This document shows, one piece after another, positions 13,601 through 25,200 of a DNA stretch of 64,000 nt; within the stretch, counting starts at the first letter, position 1, and each line of letters opens with the position of its first letter. The notes under the pieces were generated by a model. That model was not told the DNA's origin, did not search any database, and was given only the letters and a program-made list of their open reading frames with translations. The stretch is from the NCBI RefSeq assembly GCF_033115175.1, contig NC_084827.1:121427701-121491700 (forward strand), given 5' to 3'. Made by a program: the position numbers and the translations under genes. This DNA is from Lepus europaeus (Eukaryota > Chordata > Mammalia > Lagomorpha > Leporidae).

Positions 13601-16600
13601 TCTCCCAAGTTTAGCTTGGCCCAGCCCCAGCTGTTTTGGACATTTGAGGAGTTGAACCAGTGGATGGAAGATCTCTCTGTGACTGTATCTTTCTGTGTCT
13701 CTCTGCTTTTCAAATTAAAAAAAAATTTAAAAAACATGAATTAACTTCTTGAAGTCAAACTTCTTTTTCTTCTTCTTTTTTTAAATTTTAAAGTCAGTTA
13801 TATAGAGAGAAAGAGAGAGAGAATCTTCCATCTGCTGATTCATTCCCTCGATTACTGCAATGCCAGAACAGGGTCAGGCTGAAGCTAGGAGCCAGGAGCT
13901 TCATCCTGGTTTCCCACATGGGTGACAGGGGCCCAGACACGGGCCATCTTCCACTGCTTTTCCCAGGCCATTAGCAGGGAGCTGGATTTGAAGTAGAGCA
14001 GCCTGGACATGAGCCAGTGCCCATATGGGATGCTGATTTCAAAGGCTGCGACTTTTCCTGCTTCACTCACAATGCTGGTCCAGAAGCCAAACTTCTACGG
14101 TGCTCTTGCCAGGGTCCAGTTAGTTTAGCAATGGTCTTTCATATCTGAGCATAAATTAGTTTATGAAGAAGATGAACTAAGTGATCATTAGCCTTTGGAT
14201 CATGAACCTATTGAGGAATGTGGGTCCGTTAGGCAGAGATGACTAGGTGCTGTGGTGGTGGAATGTGAGGCATGGGATGAGACAACACAGAATGGAAATG
14301 CTCAAAAAGAGATAAAAGAGACGAACGGCAAACTTGGCCTACATTATTTTGCCTAGAAGTAGCTTTAACTTATGATAACATTTTAGGACAATTACTACCA
14401 TTTATTTTAAAAATTAGTTTATTTTTTTCATACTGTTTGTTGAACTCTTTACTTAGTGTAGGGTTATTCTTATGAGTATAAAGTTAATTGAAAATAGATC
14501 TTAGTAAAAAAAATAAGATTGGGTATAGGAGAGGAAAGAGGAAGAAGGGTGGGAGAGCAGGCAGGAGGGAGGGTAGGGTGGAAAGAATCACTATGTTACT
14601 AAATTTGTATATATGAAATACATGAAGCCTGTATGCCTTAAATAAAAGGTTTCTAGGTTAACAAGAAGATCTATTTTTATTTGAAAGAATTATGGAGGTG
14701 GAGGGGACAGAGAGAGAGATCTTCCATCTGCTGGTTTACTCCTGAGATGGCTGCAGTGTCCGGGGCTGGGCCAGGCTGAATCTAGGAGCCAGGAGCTTCT
14801 TCTGAGTCTCCCAAGTGGGTGCGAGGGCCCAAGCACTTGGGCCATCTTCTGTTGCTTTCTCAGGTGCTTTAGCAGGGGGCTGGGCTGGATAGGAAGTGGA
14901 GCAGCCAGGAATCGAACCAGTGCCCATATGGGATGCCAGCATTGCAGGCAGCAGCTCAACCTGCTACGCCGCGATGCTGGCCTCAATTGCTCTATTTAAC
15001 TTCAGGTTTTATGGTCTGGGAGCTATTTTAATGTGACCAAATGATTGGCAAAAGGATTAAAAATGAAGCTGTAGTTATCTGGAACCATTTCTTTATGAGT
15101 TTTAAATATCCCATTGGGCCTGACTTGGAGCACGGATTCTACATCAGTCCAATTTGAGCAATGATTCTCTGCTCTTATAGAAAGAATAAAAATTAATCAC
15201 TATTTTAAATGATTAAAGCAACAGCTTCAAAGAAGGTATATTGTTTTCATGAAATATTTAGGAATAATGCCAAAACCTCATTCTAGTAAATTTATCATGA
15301 ATAATAAACTAAACATTTCAAATAGGTGGAGATAGCAGGGGCCCTTATGAAATACAATGAAAAGGTGAAGATGTTTTCTGCATAGCTTCACACAGCAATG
15401 GGGAACAAGGTCTTGAGGATGAAACGTAGTCTGTCCCTCTGCCAAGGCTGCCCATCACTTCCTTCCCTTAAAAATTCCCTTTTGGGCTGGCACTGTGGTG
15501 TAGTAGGCTAAGCCTCTGCTTGTGGTGCCGGCATCCCATATGGGCGCTGGTTCGTGTCCCAGCTGCTCCTTTTCCAATCCAGCTCTCTGCTGTGGCCTGG
15601 GAAAGCAGCAGAAGATAGCCCAAGTCCTTGGGCCCCCCTGCACCTGCGTAGGAGACCTAGAAGAAGCTCCTGACTCCTGGCTTCAAATCGCACAGCTCTG
15701 GCCCTTGCAGCCATCTGGGGAGTGAACCAGTGGATGGAAGACCTTTCTCTGTCTCTCTCCCTCTCTCTGTAACTCTCTCAAATAAATAAACAAAATCTAA
15801 TAGAAAAATTTCCTTCCTATCTGCAACACTTAATTGTAGTACTGCTCTTACATTTTAATTTTGGAAAAATATGTGTACATGATAAAAAACTGACAGTACA
15901 AAATACAAGACTCCAAAGAAATCTTCTCATTCTTGATATTAAGGCCTCGTTCCCAGAAGTACTTAACATCATCAGATGACTGAGGTTTTCTGTGTAGGTA
16001 CACATGTATGTGAAATTCCCCATCTGAAGCAAGCTCATCTAGGAATGGCAGCAGTGTCACTGCTGTATACCAAATGCCCAGCCCTGATGATCAAGAAATA
16101 TTCATTCCTGGGATAGATCTATCTTACTTCATTCTTAACATAGTAAGATGGATGCCTCTACTTCATTCTTTTTACTGGGTACATGGTAATCCATTGTAAG
16201 GAGATACCTTAATTTATTTGACTTCTTTCTGGTGGATATTCAGGTACTTTCCAGTCTTTGCAACCCAAGAATAAAGAAATAATTTTTTTGTTGTTGTAAT
16301 GAATGCTCTTTTACATATACCTTTATGCACATTCCTAGAATTCAAGCGACTTGGTCAGTAGCGTTTTCACTTTGGATAGAAATGATTACAGAGATTGTCA
16401 TTTTTAGCCCTTGTTTATACTCTCGTGAAACTGCGGTCTTCCTGCTTTTTACTTGTTGAATATTATGGTTAGTGGTGAATTGAGCCATGCTTATAGAGTG
16501 GATTAAAATTATGTCTTTGCAAAAACTGAAGAAGAGAGGGCAGAGAGGGAGGGGATGGGTGGAAGTGAGGGGAATATGGATGTTGCCTTGGAACTGTATC

Positions 16601-19384
16601 TATTTAATGCATGAAATCTCTTCTCTTCGTATTAACTTAAAAAACTAAAAAAGAAGTTATTAGAGAGAATGATTTGTATGCCCAGAAGTACTGCATGAGA
16701 CTGCTTTTTTCCCCATGTCTTTGACACCTTTTTCATCTTTGCTAATCTGATGAGAGTGGTATCTCATTTTTGTTTTAATTTCTCTTTATGAACAAAATTA
16801 ATATTCTCATAGATTTATAGGCTATAGGTATTTATTAGAGGATACTTGTTTATAAACTTGGCTCATTTCTAGGGATAGGTTATTTTTATTATTGGTTAGT
16901 AAGTCTTTATTTATATGTGTTGGAAACATTTTCACCCATTTATCTGCATATCTAGATCTGCATATCTAGATTTTCAAATCTTCCTGCTCTGTGATTTTTA
17001 AAATAGGCAAGATATTAAAAGACTAAATTCATTTCTTCCACGTTTTAAGGCTTGTCCTGTACTGGGGGTAACAGTGACTGACAGCTCATTGGATCCCAGA
17101 TGTTCCTTTTTCAATGTTCCAGAGCTTCCTTTTTACTAAAATCATATGTTCGAGTTTCCTGGGATTCATGAATGTAACTTTGGTACTGCTTACAAAGATG
17201 TGTGTTATAAATATTTATGTGATAATGCACTCAAATAAAAAATGTTCAAGGTAGAACAGACCATGCATAATAATTTTGGGTGTTGCTGCTATTAGATTAA
17301 GAACTCTGGCCAGAGATCTGTATTCCAAAAAAAAAAAAATCTTATTTTCTTAATAAGTAAAAGACTGGATTGAACTAGATATGGCTAAAGTTTGTTGGGT
17401 TCCATAGTTCCATGATTATTTTCTGTTATGATTATTGTTTATTTTCATAAATGATTTCTTTGGTAAAATAATGTAATATGAAATTAATCATCTTAACCAT
17501 TTTAGGTGTACTGTTCAATAATGTAGAATACATTAACAATACTATGTTACCTATCACCAGAACTCTTCATCTTGCATAATGGACGCTCTAAGGCCCCTAG
17601 CAAACCCCTCCATATTTCTCCCTTCCTTGACCTTGGCAATCACTTTTCTTCTTTCTGACCCTAGGAATCTGACTATTATAGGCACCTCATATAAGTGGAC
17701 TTGTGTACTGTTTGTCCTTTTGTGACTAACCTATTCCACTTCGCATAACATCAAGGTTCCTCCACGTTGTAGCACGTTAGGATTTCCTTCCTTTTTAAGG
17801 CTGAGCAGTATTCCATTTTATGAATACACCTATGTTTTATTTATGCAATCATGTCAATGAACACATAGGTTCCTTCCACCATTTGGCTATTGTGAATGAG
17901 GTAACTATAAACATGGATGTACAAATATCTCTTCAAGTCTTCAAGACTGTACTTTCAGTTTTCTGGATACATACCCAGCAATCTAAGATTTATTTTTAAA
18001 TATAACTAAAAAGAGGATAAAAAAATTAATACCTTACCATAGCCTTCCTTTCCATATGCAAAAGAAGGGGGTATAATCACTTTCCTCTTCTCTCCAGGGC
18101 ACATATCCATCATAGCAATGTCTAGGCCTTTAATGACTTGCCCAACACCAAGAACAAACCATTTGGGGTGGCCTTCATTTTGTGTCCGGCTATAATACAC
18201 AATAACACTTAGGTAAAGATATCAAACTTTAAAATACAATGAGGCATTTAGAACAAACTTGGAGTCTTCTGTAGCCATCCCTTTGCCTATATTAGCAATC
18301 TTTCTGGATCCCCTGGTAAGCTGATTGCTCAAACTTCCCTATAATTGCCAGAAAGAGGTACAGTTTGCCCAAAACTAGTCATTAGGAGTCATTTCCTTTT
18401 CTTTTATATTGTCATCTTTACAAAAACTGTTCAACAGTTGCTTTTTAAATGAATCTCCAGCCTCTATCTAGCTGCATGGATTGCACAAATAACTGATTTA
18501 ACTCCTTGGGGTTTGTTCTTAAAAATGATGGGGCAGGGCTAGCCTAAAAACATGTCATTTTAATGGTAATTTAAAGTCTTATTAAATGTGCCTATTCTTC
18601 TAAATGGGAAGAACGAACTTTCCCCAATCCTATCTTTATAAGATAATTGTACAGATGAAGAAAAGACATTTTTCCTGAGTAACATGCCATCAATTAAATC
18701 AGAGCAGGCAGCAGGAGACAGGGGACAGCAGAAGTCACGGGGACGTCACTCTAGTAGTGGCCTCTTGGTACAGGAAGTGGCCCACAGCCTAAATCATGCT
18801 TCCAAAAGCCAGAACAAAAATCTCTTTATCCTGTTAGTCCTCTGTAAAGATACTCAGACTCCAGGCAAAGGAAAAGTGTGAACATCCTTAGAGGCAGTGC
18901 CATCATTTAGTTCTAGAGGTCCCAAGCACAGTTGTGGTGGTTGGGTCGTGAACAGACGGCTGCAGCGTATTTCTGCTACTTTCTTGGGCCAATATTTTCA
19001 GTAATTGAAAAATCTAACATTCAGTTTATCAGGGAACTACTACTATCTAGTCTGGTCATTTTCCTGTGAAAAAACTCAACTGTTAAAATCAAACCAACAA
19101 ATAAAACCAACCAATTAGGCTTCTGGTTGGGGGAGGGAGGCAAGATTTCGTGGGTCAGCTGACAGCATGTCCTACCTGCAGTAGAATTTTGAGCCGTCTT
19201 TAGCCAAGTAGCCATCATAATGGGCATTTAGCAGGTCTCCCTTCTTGCTTGTCTTAGAACAGTTTTCTGGCCGATGCAAGACTTCTATTTTCACATCCTC
19301 TGTGCTCTCCTCTTTCTCTTGCCCCTGAGCAGTGGAAAAGCTCCACAGACAAAAGAAAACGGCTAATCGGAACAAGTCACGCAT
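7508..19384 (-). CDS. FKBP7: FKBP7, complete 217 codons: complement(join(7508..7669,11024..11154,18038..18189,19176..19384))
   Basis: FKBP7 (FKBP23) is a peptidyl-prolyl cis-trans isomerase of the ER lumen with two EF-hands, reported to bind the chaperone BiP. The four exons join in frame to 217 residues. Order: signal peptide (about 1-20, MRDLFRLAVFF...), FKBP domain (about 28-140, including DLLNAHYDGYLAKDGSKF and VIKGLDIAMMDMCPGEKR), EF-hand loop 1 (D153-E164, DTDNDRQLSRTE), EF-hand loop 2 (D197-E208, DHDGDGFISPKE) and C-terminal HDEL retrieval signal. N41-C-S is a possible N-glycosylation sequon. The start has A at -3 and lies at the edge of a CpG island. The human protein is 222 residues from memory; the difference fits a shorter N-terminus and one residue fewer at the exon 2/3 junction. 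The gene is divergent from PLEKHA3 and convergent with PJVK. Confidence 0.96.
7670..8449 (-). other. FKBP7 intron 3, unique AT-rich part
   Basis: No recognised repeat or reading frame; contains local AT-rich near-repeats around 8090-8140 (tataatttttc twice). Confidence 0.45.
8459..8772 (+). mobile_element. CSINE, young
   Basis: ggggctggtgccgtggctc start, A tail; target duplication aagatatat at 8450-8458 and 8773-8781. Confidence 0.9.
8805..9157 (-). mobile_element. CSINE
   Basis: Reverse copy (aaagatttatttatttac ... cacagcgctggcccc), tail to tail with the young copy just upstream. Confidence 0.88.
9365..9550 (+). repeat. MIR (tRNA-derived ancient mammalian SINE)
   Basis: Recognisable core: gcagccagactgcccagcttgcagtcctgg ... 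cattttcccc atttttagagtgg ... aaattagacaag, in MIR order on the plus strand. Confidence 0.7.
9556..10085. repeat. Two MITE-like copies, interrupted by a CSINE
   Basis: gagggtcttcaaaaagtt...ttaaaagataagttta continues after the SINE as tttattttagtgcaaa..gaaattcatgcat. An opposite copy follows (cttcatggaaaat...ctatgcatgga...ttgcaccaaaataaa) and ends at 10406-10455 (attccattttccatgaactg) beyond another SINE. Family name not known to me. Confidence 0.6.
9608..9948 (+). mobile_element. CSINE inside the MITE-like repeat
   Basis: ggggctggcattgagg ... tttcaaataaataaatctt plus A run; agataagttta occurs on both sides (about 9597-9607 and 9953-9963). Confidence 0.88.
10086..10406 (-). mobile_element. CSINE, old
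   Basis: Reverse copy: tttatttgaaaggcagaaacagag ... ctgcaccaaactcccgcccc. Confidence 0.8.
10456..11023 (-). other. FKBP7 intron 3, mostly unique
   Basis: A weak MIR-like segment may lie at about 10640-10760 (ctcgtgtaatcctcacag...tatgggatggg). Otherwise nothing recognised. Confidence 0.35.
11024..11154 (-). CDS. FKBP7: FKBP7 coding exon 3
   Basis: 131 bp; the first split codon gives Glu, then GKIPPDATLIFEIELYAV closes the FKBP domain and the first EF-hand follows. Donor gtaatt at 11023. Acceptor is taatag followed directly by AAG, a NAGNAG arrangement. Confidence 0.95.
11290..11622 (-). mobile_element. CSINE
   Basis: Reverse copy in FKBP7 intron 2: aaaagatttatttatttg ... ccacagtgctggctcc. 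Confidence 0.87.
11668..11992 (-). mobile_element. CSINE
   Basis: Reverse copy, 45 bases after the previous one and in the same orientation; ends cacagtgctggccc. Confidence 0.87.
11993..13409 (-). other. FKBP7 intron 2, long SINE-free stretch
   Basis: 1.4 kb of AT-rich sequence with no clear repeat except a possible MIR-like tail at about 12500-12555 (gttataagcactcagatattgctgaatgaatg). No conserved reading frame. Confidence 0.4.
13410..13735 (+). mobile_element. CSINE, old
   Basis: ggggcaggcatttggcacagtagttaag start, tail caaattaaaaaaaa. Confidence 0.8.
13775..14083 (-). mobile_element. CSINE
   Basis: Reverse copy ending caatgctggtcc; tail to tail with the preceding plus copy. Confidence 0.83.
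14430..14662 (+). mobile_element. L1 3' UTR fragment
   Basis: Purine-rich G tract (14528-14584) followed by gaaatacatgaagcctgtatgccttaaataaaagg, the pattern of a lagomorph L1 3' end. Confidence 0.5.
14663..14985 (-). mobile_element. CSINE
   Basis: Reverse copy: atctatttttatttgaaagaattatggaggtgg ... gccgcgatgctggcc. Confidence 0.85.
14986..15484 (-). other. FKBP7 intron 2, unique
   Basis: No recognised repeat or exon. Confidence 0.4.
15485..15800 (+). mobile_element. CSINE
   Basis: gggctggcactgtggtgtagtaggc ... tctcaaataaataaac. Confidence 0.87.
15835..17000 (-). mobile_element. Old L1 3' region, interrupted at about 16505-16660
   Basis: Reverse L1 wording: tgcagcagtgtcac, ggtacatggtaatccattgtaagg, ctttgcaacccaag, then gtctttgacacctttttcatctttgctaatctgatgagagtggtatctc. 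A plus-orientation purine-rich L1 3' end (gagagggcagagagggagggg) sits between the two parts. Confidence 0.55.
17457..17995 (-). mobile_element. L1 3' region fragment
   Basis: Clear reverse L1 text: ccattttaggtgtactgttcaataatg ... aacatcaaggttcctccacgttgtagcac ... tttggctattgtgaatgagg ... gtacaaatatctcttcaagtc ... atacccagcaa. Confidence 0.75.
18038..18189 (-). CDS. FKBP7: FKBP7 coding exon 2
   Basis: 152 bp after acceptor ttatag; encodes RTQNEGHPKWFVLGVGQVIK and on to SFAYGKEGY, donor gtaagg at 18037. Core of the FKBP fold. Confidence 0.96.
18190..19175 (-). other. FKBP7 intron 1, repeat-free
   Basis: About 1 kb with no SINE or L1, next to the promoter and exon 1. No exon-like conserved frame seen. 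Confidence 0.4.
19176..19384 (-). CDS. FKBP7: FKBP7 coding exon 1 (start, signal peptide)
   Basis: ATG at 19384-19382; 69 codons plus AG, ending KFYC before donor gtagga at 19175. AG plus C from exon 2 gives Ser. The donor departs from gtaagt at +4 and +6. Confidence 0.95.
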
Positions 19385-19680
19385 GGTTCCGGAGTCGGCC
19401 CCCGAGACCTCCGCGCTGCCTCCGCCGTGTCGCTCGTGGCCCGCGGCTGCCCCGGCGGCCTAGTTCCGACGCGTGGCAGGCATTGTCCCACGTCACAAAA
19501 GGACCGGCCCACGCCCCGCCTCCTCCAGCGCGCGGCCCCGCCCCTCCGCCGGCGCGGCCCCGCTCCGCTCCTTCCCGGGCGAGCGTTTCGCGGTTCCGGC
19601 AGTGGGGGCTTGTTCCCGCGTGGTGGTGGCGCGGGCGGCGGGCTGTCCCTCAAACTTCTGCTCGCGAAGCCGCGTATTTC
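19385..19680 (-). promoter_or_regulatory. FKBP7: FKBP7 CpG-island promoter
   Basis: Abrupt change to GC- and CpG-rich sequence immediately upstream of the FKBP7 start (many cg steps, gccccgccc and gggcg boxes, no TATA box). Transcription start not mapped. Confidence 0.7.
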
Positions 19681-19879
19681 ACAGGTGGTTTCTTCAGGGC
19701 ATGGTGTCAACGGTTTCCTTCCCCATAACAAAACTGGTAAAATGAAATAAACCATCTGGGCTGGGAGGTAGACTCTGAGACAGCGGTGGTCATTTCTGGG
19801 CCCTAAAGACTTCTAAGGCCGGTGAAGGACTAGCAGGAAGGGGGATTCTGGAAGAAGGGCGTTAAGAAAGTTAAAAAAT

Positions 19880-20105
19880 AGACGTGGAGTGCGGGCGTCC
19901 TGACGCCTCCGTGGCCTCTTCTATCAGAGCACCTGTTGAGGTCCCGGGCTACTCGGCTTCCTGCCAAGTTCTTGGGCCCCTGCCTCCCACGGGGGAGATC
20001 TGGCTTCGTTCTGGCCCAGCCCTTGCCCTTGCGGCCTTTTTGGGGAGTGAACTAGCAGATGGAAGAGTTTCTCTCTAATTAAAAAACAAACAAACAAAAA
20101 CAAAA
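19880..20105 (+). mobile_element. CSINE remnant
   Basis: Degraded copy: gcctccgtggcctct...cttgggcccctgcctcccacgggggagatctgg ... ggggagtgaactagcagatggaag, ending in (caaa)n. Confidence 0.6.
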
Positions 20106-20439
20106 CAGACGCTAGGTGGCTCTCTGCGTGCTTCTGGTGTATTCTTGAAGCTCTTCCTTGGGGCCTCAGTTCTGCATTATGGGGTGCCAGGCTGGGTCAT
20201 GCACAAACAGGGCCACCAAGGTTCTATGAAGCAGCGGTGCCACATTTCCCAGGCTCACTGAAGGGTTTCTGTGGCTTCTGGACACGCTGCTGGCTTGCAT
20301 TTCTTTCCCCCACCACTTGGGGCCGCTCCTGATTTGAGGGCTGCTAGCAGTGTGAAAGCTCTTAGGTTTTCTTGATAATTCCAGAGATCCAAATTTGTTC
20401 ACATCATACCAGGAAAGGAGGAAACCCAAGTGTTGGGCA

Positions 20440-20712
20440 TTCAAAAAGAATTTTTTTGAAAGGCGAAGGAACATCTTCCATCTGCTAGTTTACTCCCCAA
20501 ATTCCTGAAATAGCCAAGGCTGTGCCAGGCCTCAGCCAGAAGTTAATCCTCATCTTCTATATGTGTGGCAGGGACCCAAGAACTTGAGTCATCACCTGCT
20601 GGTTCCCAGGGTGCCAGGAAGCTGGAATCAGAACTGGAGCTGTAACCCAGCCACTTCTATATGGGCTGCTGGTGTCCCAAACTAGGTTAACCCTGTGCCA
20701 ACTGCCTGCCTG
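20440..20712 (-). mobile_element. CSINE, old
   Basis: Reverse copy: tttttttgaaaggcgaaggaacatcttcc ... ccaactgcctgcc. Confidence 0.7.
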
Positions 20713-20799
20713 GAGTATGGGGCATTTTGTTCCAGTCTTCCAGTCAATAGGCAGAGGGGTTGGGCCCAATCTGTCTGACAAAACTCACTCCCATTTTAG

Positions 20800-20965
20800 T
20801 GCAAACCTTTTCATACTGAAAAGTTGACCTTTATGGTGAGCACCCTTATAGCCACCACCTAGATTCCATCAACACTGAACTATATTCGGTTTATTACTTG
20901 CTCATCTACCCACCCTTCCATTCCTTTTATTTCTAAGTGAGCATACAGACTTCACCCAAACCAGA
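20800..20965 (-). repeat. Possible old L1 fragment
   Basis: ttatggtgagcacccttatagccaccacctagattcc resembles a common L1 3' segment. Weakly supported. Confidence 0.35.
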
Positions 20966-21399
20966 ATGCTTTTGTATTAGCCCGGTTTAGGTTCTGGGAG
21001 GGGAGGTGTTCTGCCTCAGTGATGCCAAGAAAAGCCACGGCACTGGGCCTGCTTTACGTGCTTTGCTTAATAAAGTCTGCAAAATTCCATGTTCTGAAGA
21101 CTAATGTCAGTTATATAAGATGATGCTCTCTTAAAGGATAACCCCCCCCCCCACCACAAAAAAATCCATAAAAGCTAGGGGGAAGTCTTCATTTTTAGAA
21201 TAAAACTCCTAATTTTCTTGTTCTATAAACACAATTGTGGCTCTCCAAAGGGAGTTGCCGGCGTCATGACAATCCCAGTAGGTCGGCAGCAGCCGCATCT
21301 GGCTGTGAGGAACATACTGAGGAAGCAGAAATGGGAAGCCTTTCTTTTATTTACTTAGAAGGAAAAAAAATAGATAAATAAATAAATCGGCGAAAGGCC

Positions 21400-22200
21400 C
21401 GAGGCTTCGTCACAGGAAAAGCGGAGAGGCCTGAGTGGCGGCTCCCGAGGCGGGCCCGGGGGAAGCCGGCGCGGGACGGCGCGCCGCGGCGGGCAGGGGC
21501 GCAGGCCGCGCCGCCCTCCTCGCGCAGCCTCAGGCCCGGCGGCGGGGCCCCAGGCCGCGCCCGCCCCTCCAGCCCCGCCGCCGGGGTGGGGTTTCCCGGG
21601 ACGAGCCGGCCCCTTTCATCCAGGAAGTGAAAGCGACGTCGGGGTCAATGAAAACAAACGGGGAGCCCGGGGGAAAGGAAGCGCCGGGGCGAGGAAGCGC
21701 GGGCGGGAGGCCGGCTGCGGGCGCGTTTCTGTGGGAGCGGCGGCCGCGGCCGCCGAGGCTTGCGCAGGGATGTCCGAGCCCGCGCCTCGCGGCCCCCGAG
21801 CTCCTCGCGGCGCGCGCTGTCCGGGCCTCTAAGGGCTGCCACGTCCGGGCGGCGTAGCGCGGCCCGGGGGGCGGCCGGGGAGGGGTCCCGGGAGGGGCTG
21901 CCCCGGGCTGTGCGCCCACCCCATCCCCGCGGCCGGAGCCGGGCCAGGAGGATGCGCGGTGCCGGGCTCTGAAGCATGGAGGGGGTTCTGTACAAGTGGA
22001 CCAACTATCTCACAGGTACGGGGGGCTCAGGTGCTCCGGGGGGCGGCGGGGAGGCCACGGAGGCGGCAGGTCTGGGGCTCGCCCCGGGTCCACGGCACAG
22101 TCCCTCTTTCCCCCCGAGGAGCCGGTCTGGCCTCTGCAGGAGACTTCGGGACCGCGCACCTCCGGAGGCTGGGAAGTGACCCAGACGCTTCTTTCTGCCT
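21400..22200 (+). promoter_or_regulatory. PLEKHA3: PLEKHA3 CpG-island promoter and 5' UTR
   Basis: About 0.8 kb of very GC- and CpG-dense sequence spanning the start codon and the beginning of intron 1, with many gcgg/ccgc boxes and no TATA box. A single TGA (21970-21972) lies in frame two codons before the ATG, so the reading frame cannot extend upstream. Confidence 0.8.
21976..22015 (+). CDS. PLEKHA3: PLEKHA3 coding exon 1
   Basis: 40 bases: [13 protein letters not shown] plus one base; donor gtacgg. Contains K7 and the start of the PH membrane wedge. The following intron is 5.4 kb. Confidence 0.96.
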
Positions 22201-25200
22201 GTGTAATAATACTTCTGTTTGTCCCCCGACGCCTCCGCTGCGGTTTCCTGTCACCCGACCTGCGTGGTTGCCATCTCCGTCTTTACTCACTCTTGGTCTT
22301 CGGCCTTTGGAGTTGTCGAAATACGGGACTGGAGTGGACCCTTTCTGATCGCGAGTTAATTTTAAGGATTCGTCTCTGCGTGATCATTTCCTTAACGACA
22401 CTTTCTTTTTCAAGTTCACTTGTTGAAGCCCTGTGATTGCTTAGCAGGCGCGATTTTGGAAGCTGTCCGCCGATGCTGCTTACTCTCTTAGGAAGTGGTT
22501 TTCAGTGAGGAACACCTTTTGGGAATTCAGGGAACTGTGAGAAATAGCAGAAGATGGTGCAGTACAGAAAAGGAGCCGGCAAATCGGCTTCATCCCAGGA
22601 AAAACTCAAGAGTTAGAGGTTTCTAGACAACTGAGAGAGCAGCAGGGAGGTGCCCCTTTCCATGACATTCAATACCTGCCTTTTTTTTTTTTTTTTAAAT
22701 GACTTAAATCTGAGTACCTTATTCTCTTAGGCTCTCATCTGTGAAGGCCAAGCTGATCACCTAGTTTATCCTGGAAGTACCTTCCTCTTCCTGGATTCTG
22801 TTATCTCACTGAATTAGAAGAAGAGGAATAGATTTAAAATAAATTCAAATAGTAAACAGGTTTCCTGGTTCAGAATAATGAGACATTTTGACTTGCTACT
22901 CACTCTCAGCGACAAAATATTGAACCTTTTAGTAATTGTTTGGTACACTCCATTTGTTTCCATCTGACCTTGTGCACAGTGTGCACATATGCACTTCAAG
23001 GTGTAAGTGCAGAGCTGAAGTTGGCCCTGTTTTTTAATTTGTTAGAATGCTCAAGCCAGATTTATAGCAACAAATGCTTTCATATTTATTGCCCAACAGT
23101 GTTTTATTTTGCTTAAACTAGAAAGTCAATTTATTTCTATAATGACATAATTAAACAGGAAACATTTTAAAAAAGAGACTCCCTCCCCCCCCCCCCCCCC
23201 CCATTTTATTTGACACAGAGACAGAGCTAGCATGCACATGCAATATCTCAGTTCACCAATTAGCTCCCTAAATGCTAGCAACAGGCAGGGTTGGGCCAGG
23301 CCTAAGCCAGGAGCCATGAACTCAATCCCAGTCTCCCTACATAGGTGTTGGTACCCAACCACTTGAACCATCACCCACTGCTTCTCTGGGGGTGCGTTAG
23401 CTGACTTTGAAGCAAAGTTGCCAGGACTTGAACCAGGCACTCTGGGTTGTGGGATGTGGACATCCCAAGTTAGACTTAGACACTGAGCCAAATGCCTGCC
23501 CCAAGACAAATGATTATTAAGCATTTTCCTTTGGGTGATTGTGAAAAGCAGTTACACTGTTTGGTTGAGGTGTTCAGACCAGCTCCTGTCTCTAAGATGC
23601 AAAGGTTCAGCACAGTGTGTGTCCGGAGGGGTCCTGCCGGAGGAACTGTTTATGCATAGCCCTGAGCAGTAGACCGTTACTGAGATGGGTCATAAATGTG
23701 GTCTAGGTTAGTTGTTCCCTCATGTGTTGCACTGAGTACTGGCTGGGTGAGCTTGTAACCACGTGTGCTTTAGTTTTTAGTCTTTACAAGAGTATTTAGT
23801 TCATCTCTAGTACGCAGCGTCGAAGCTTGTTGAAAAGAAATCTTGTTTGGAAGAATTCCATTAAAAAATTTAAATTTGGTTCCATGGCATGCTGATTATT
23901 AATGATTATTAATTTTAGTTCATCGTAGGTCAGAAGGATGAGCAGCTGTCCTTACTAAATGATCTTTAAGGAACCTTCCAGTATAATGATAATGTTATTT
24001 GAGAATCCTTCGTACACAATAAGGATTTCACTAACCTTTGGTAGTTTGTTACAAAAAGGAATATGTTTTTTAAAAAATCTTGAAAAAAGGGAATGATATG
24101 TGAATCTTTTCACAGGCACAGCCCTCTATTATGTAAATGTGCAAATTAGATTCTTTTATGAAAAGAAGTAGGGATAATAGGCTTGATCAGATTAATATGT
24201 TCAACCACAGTCACCTTCACATGCTACAAAATTCATGTGAATCATTTTCCTCAATATTTGAAAAAGATACTGAGCTGAAGTAACACAGGCTTGCAGAATT
24301 GTAATTGGTGATTTAGGCACAGGAGTCTTGGGGTGGAGGAGTGTATTTTCACTGTACCCTGCTTATAATTTGTTTGCCAAGCCAAATTTGTCTTTGGAAT
24401 GAGAATGTTTTCATCATTTGTTATGTGTGCTGAACACAATATGATCTCGCGGTTATAGTATCTATATTCCCATGCAGGGAGACTAGCATGCAATGTTTCA
24501 CTTTTCTGGTATTCAGTCATTTTTTCATTTATTCAATCACTTGAGAAATACATTTTTTTAAAAGCACCTGTTAATGTGCCAGACACCATTCTACTTGGTG
24601 GAAATTGCTGGGATGAACAAGATAAAGTCCATGGACCAAAAGAATTTAGCTTCTTACTGGCTCAGCCTCATTAGAGAATATAGTGTTTCACAAAAAGTAG
24701 CTTGTCCAAGCATCTGAAATCTACTTATTTTAAATTTTGGATAGCCATCTTTCTGAATTGTTTTATGACAGTCTTTGCCTTCTTAAACTAGAAATACAGA
24801 GTAGAATTTAACCTTCTTATGATGACTCAGCATTGTTATTTCAAAAGTGAAATATACAGCCTTTTGGGGAGGTAAGTTCTAGGTTTCTCTGTATTAAGGT
24901 GGAAGAAAAAAGGATTCATCCATCTGCCTTCTCTTGGTAATACCTGGCCCTGGAATAACTGAATTGATTAACTATTTAGCAGGCCATGGCTAAACTGATC
25001 AGGATTTGCACACCCACAATTTAAAAGATGGTCATTTTAACTTGATCACTTGTGCCAGATTTTGACTTAATAGTTACAGAGAGAACAAGGAAAGTTACAC
25101 TGCCTCCAGCATGGTCATCATGTTATTAATCAGTGAACTATTATAAATTGGTACCATGGTCGGTAAGATTCCAGGGAACACAAAGTTTGTCTTGCGAGAA

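Noticed and set aside
19427..19750. Arg/Pro/Ala-rich frames in the FKBP7 CpG island
   Set aside because: GC-rich promoter DNA gives long frames by chance; no recognisable protein.
21435..22436. Long frames on both strands across the PLEKHA3 CpG island
   Set aside because: Compositional artefacts of CpG-rich 5' UTR and intron 1.
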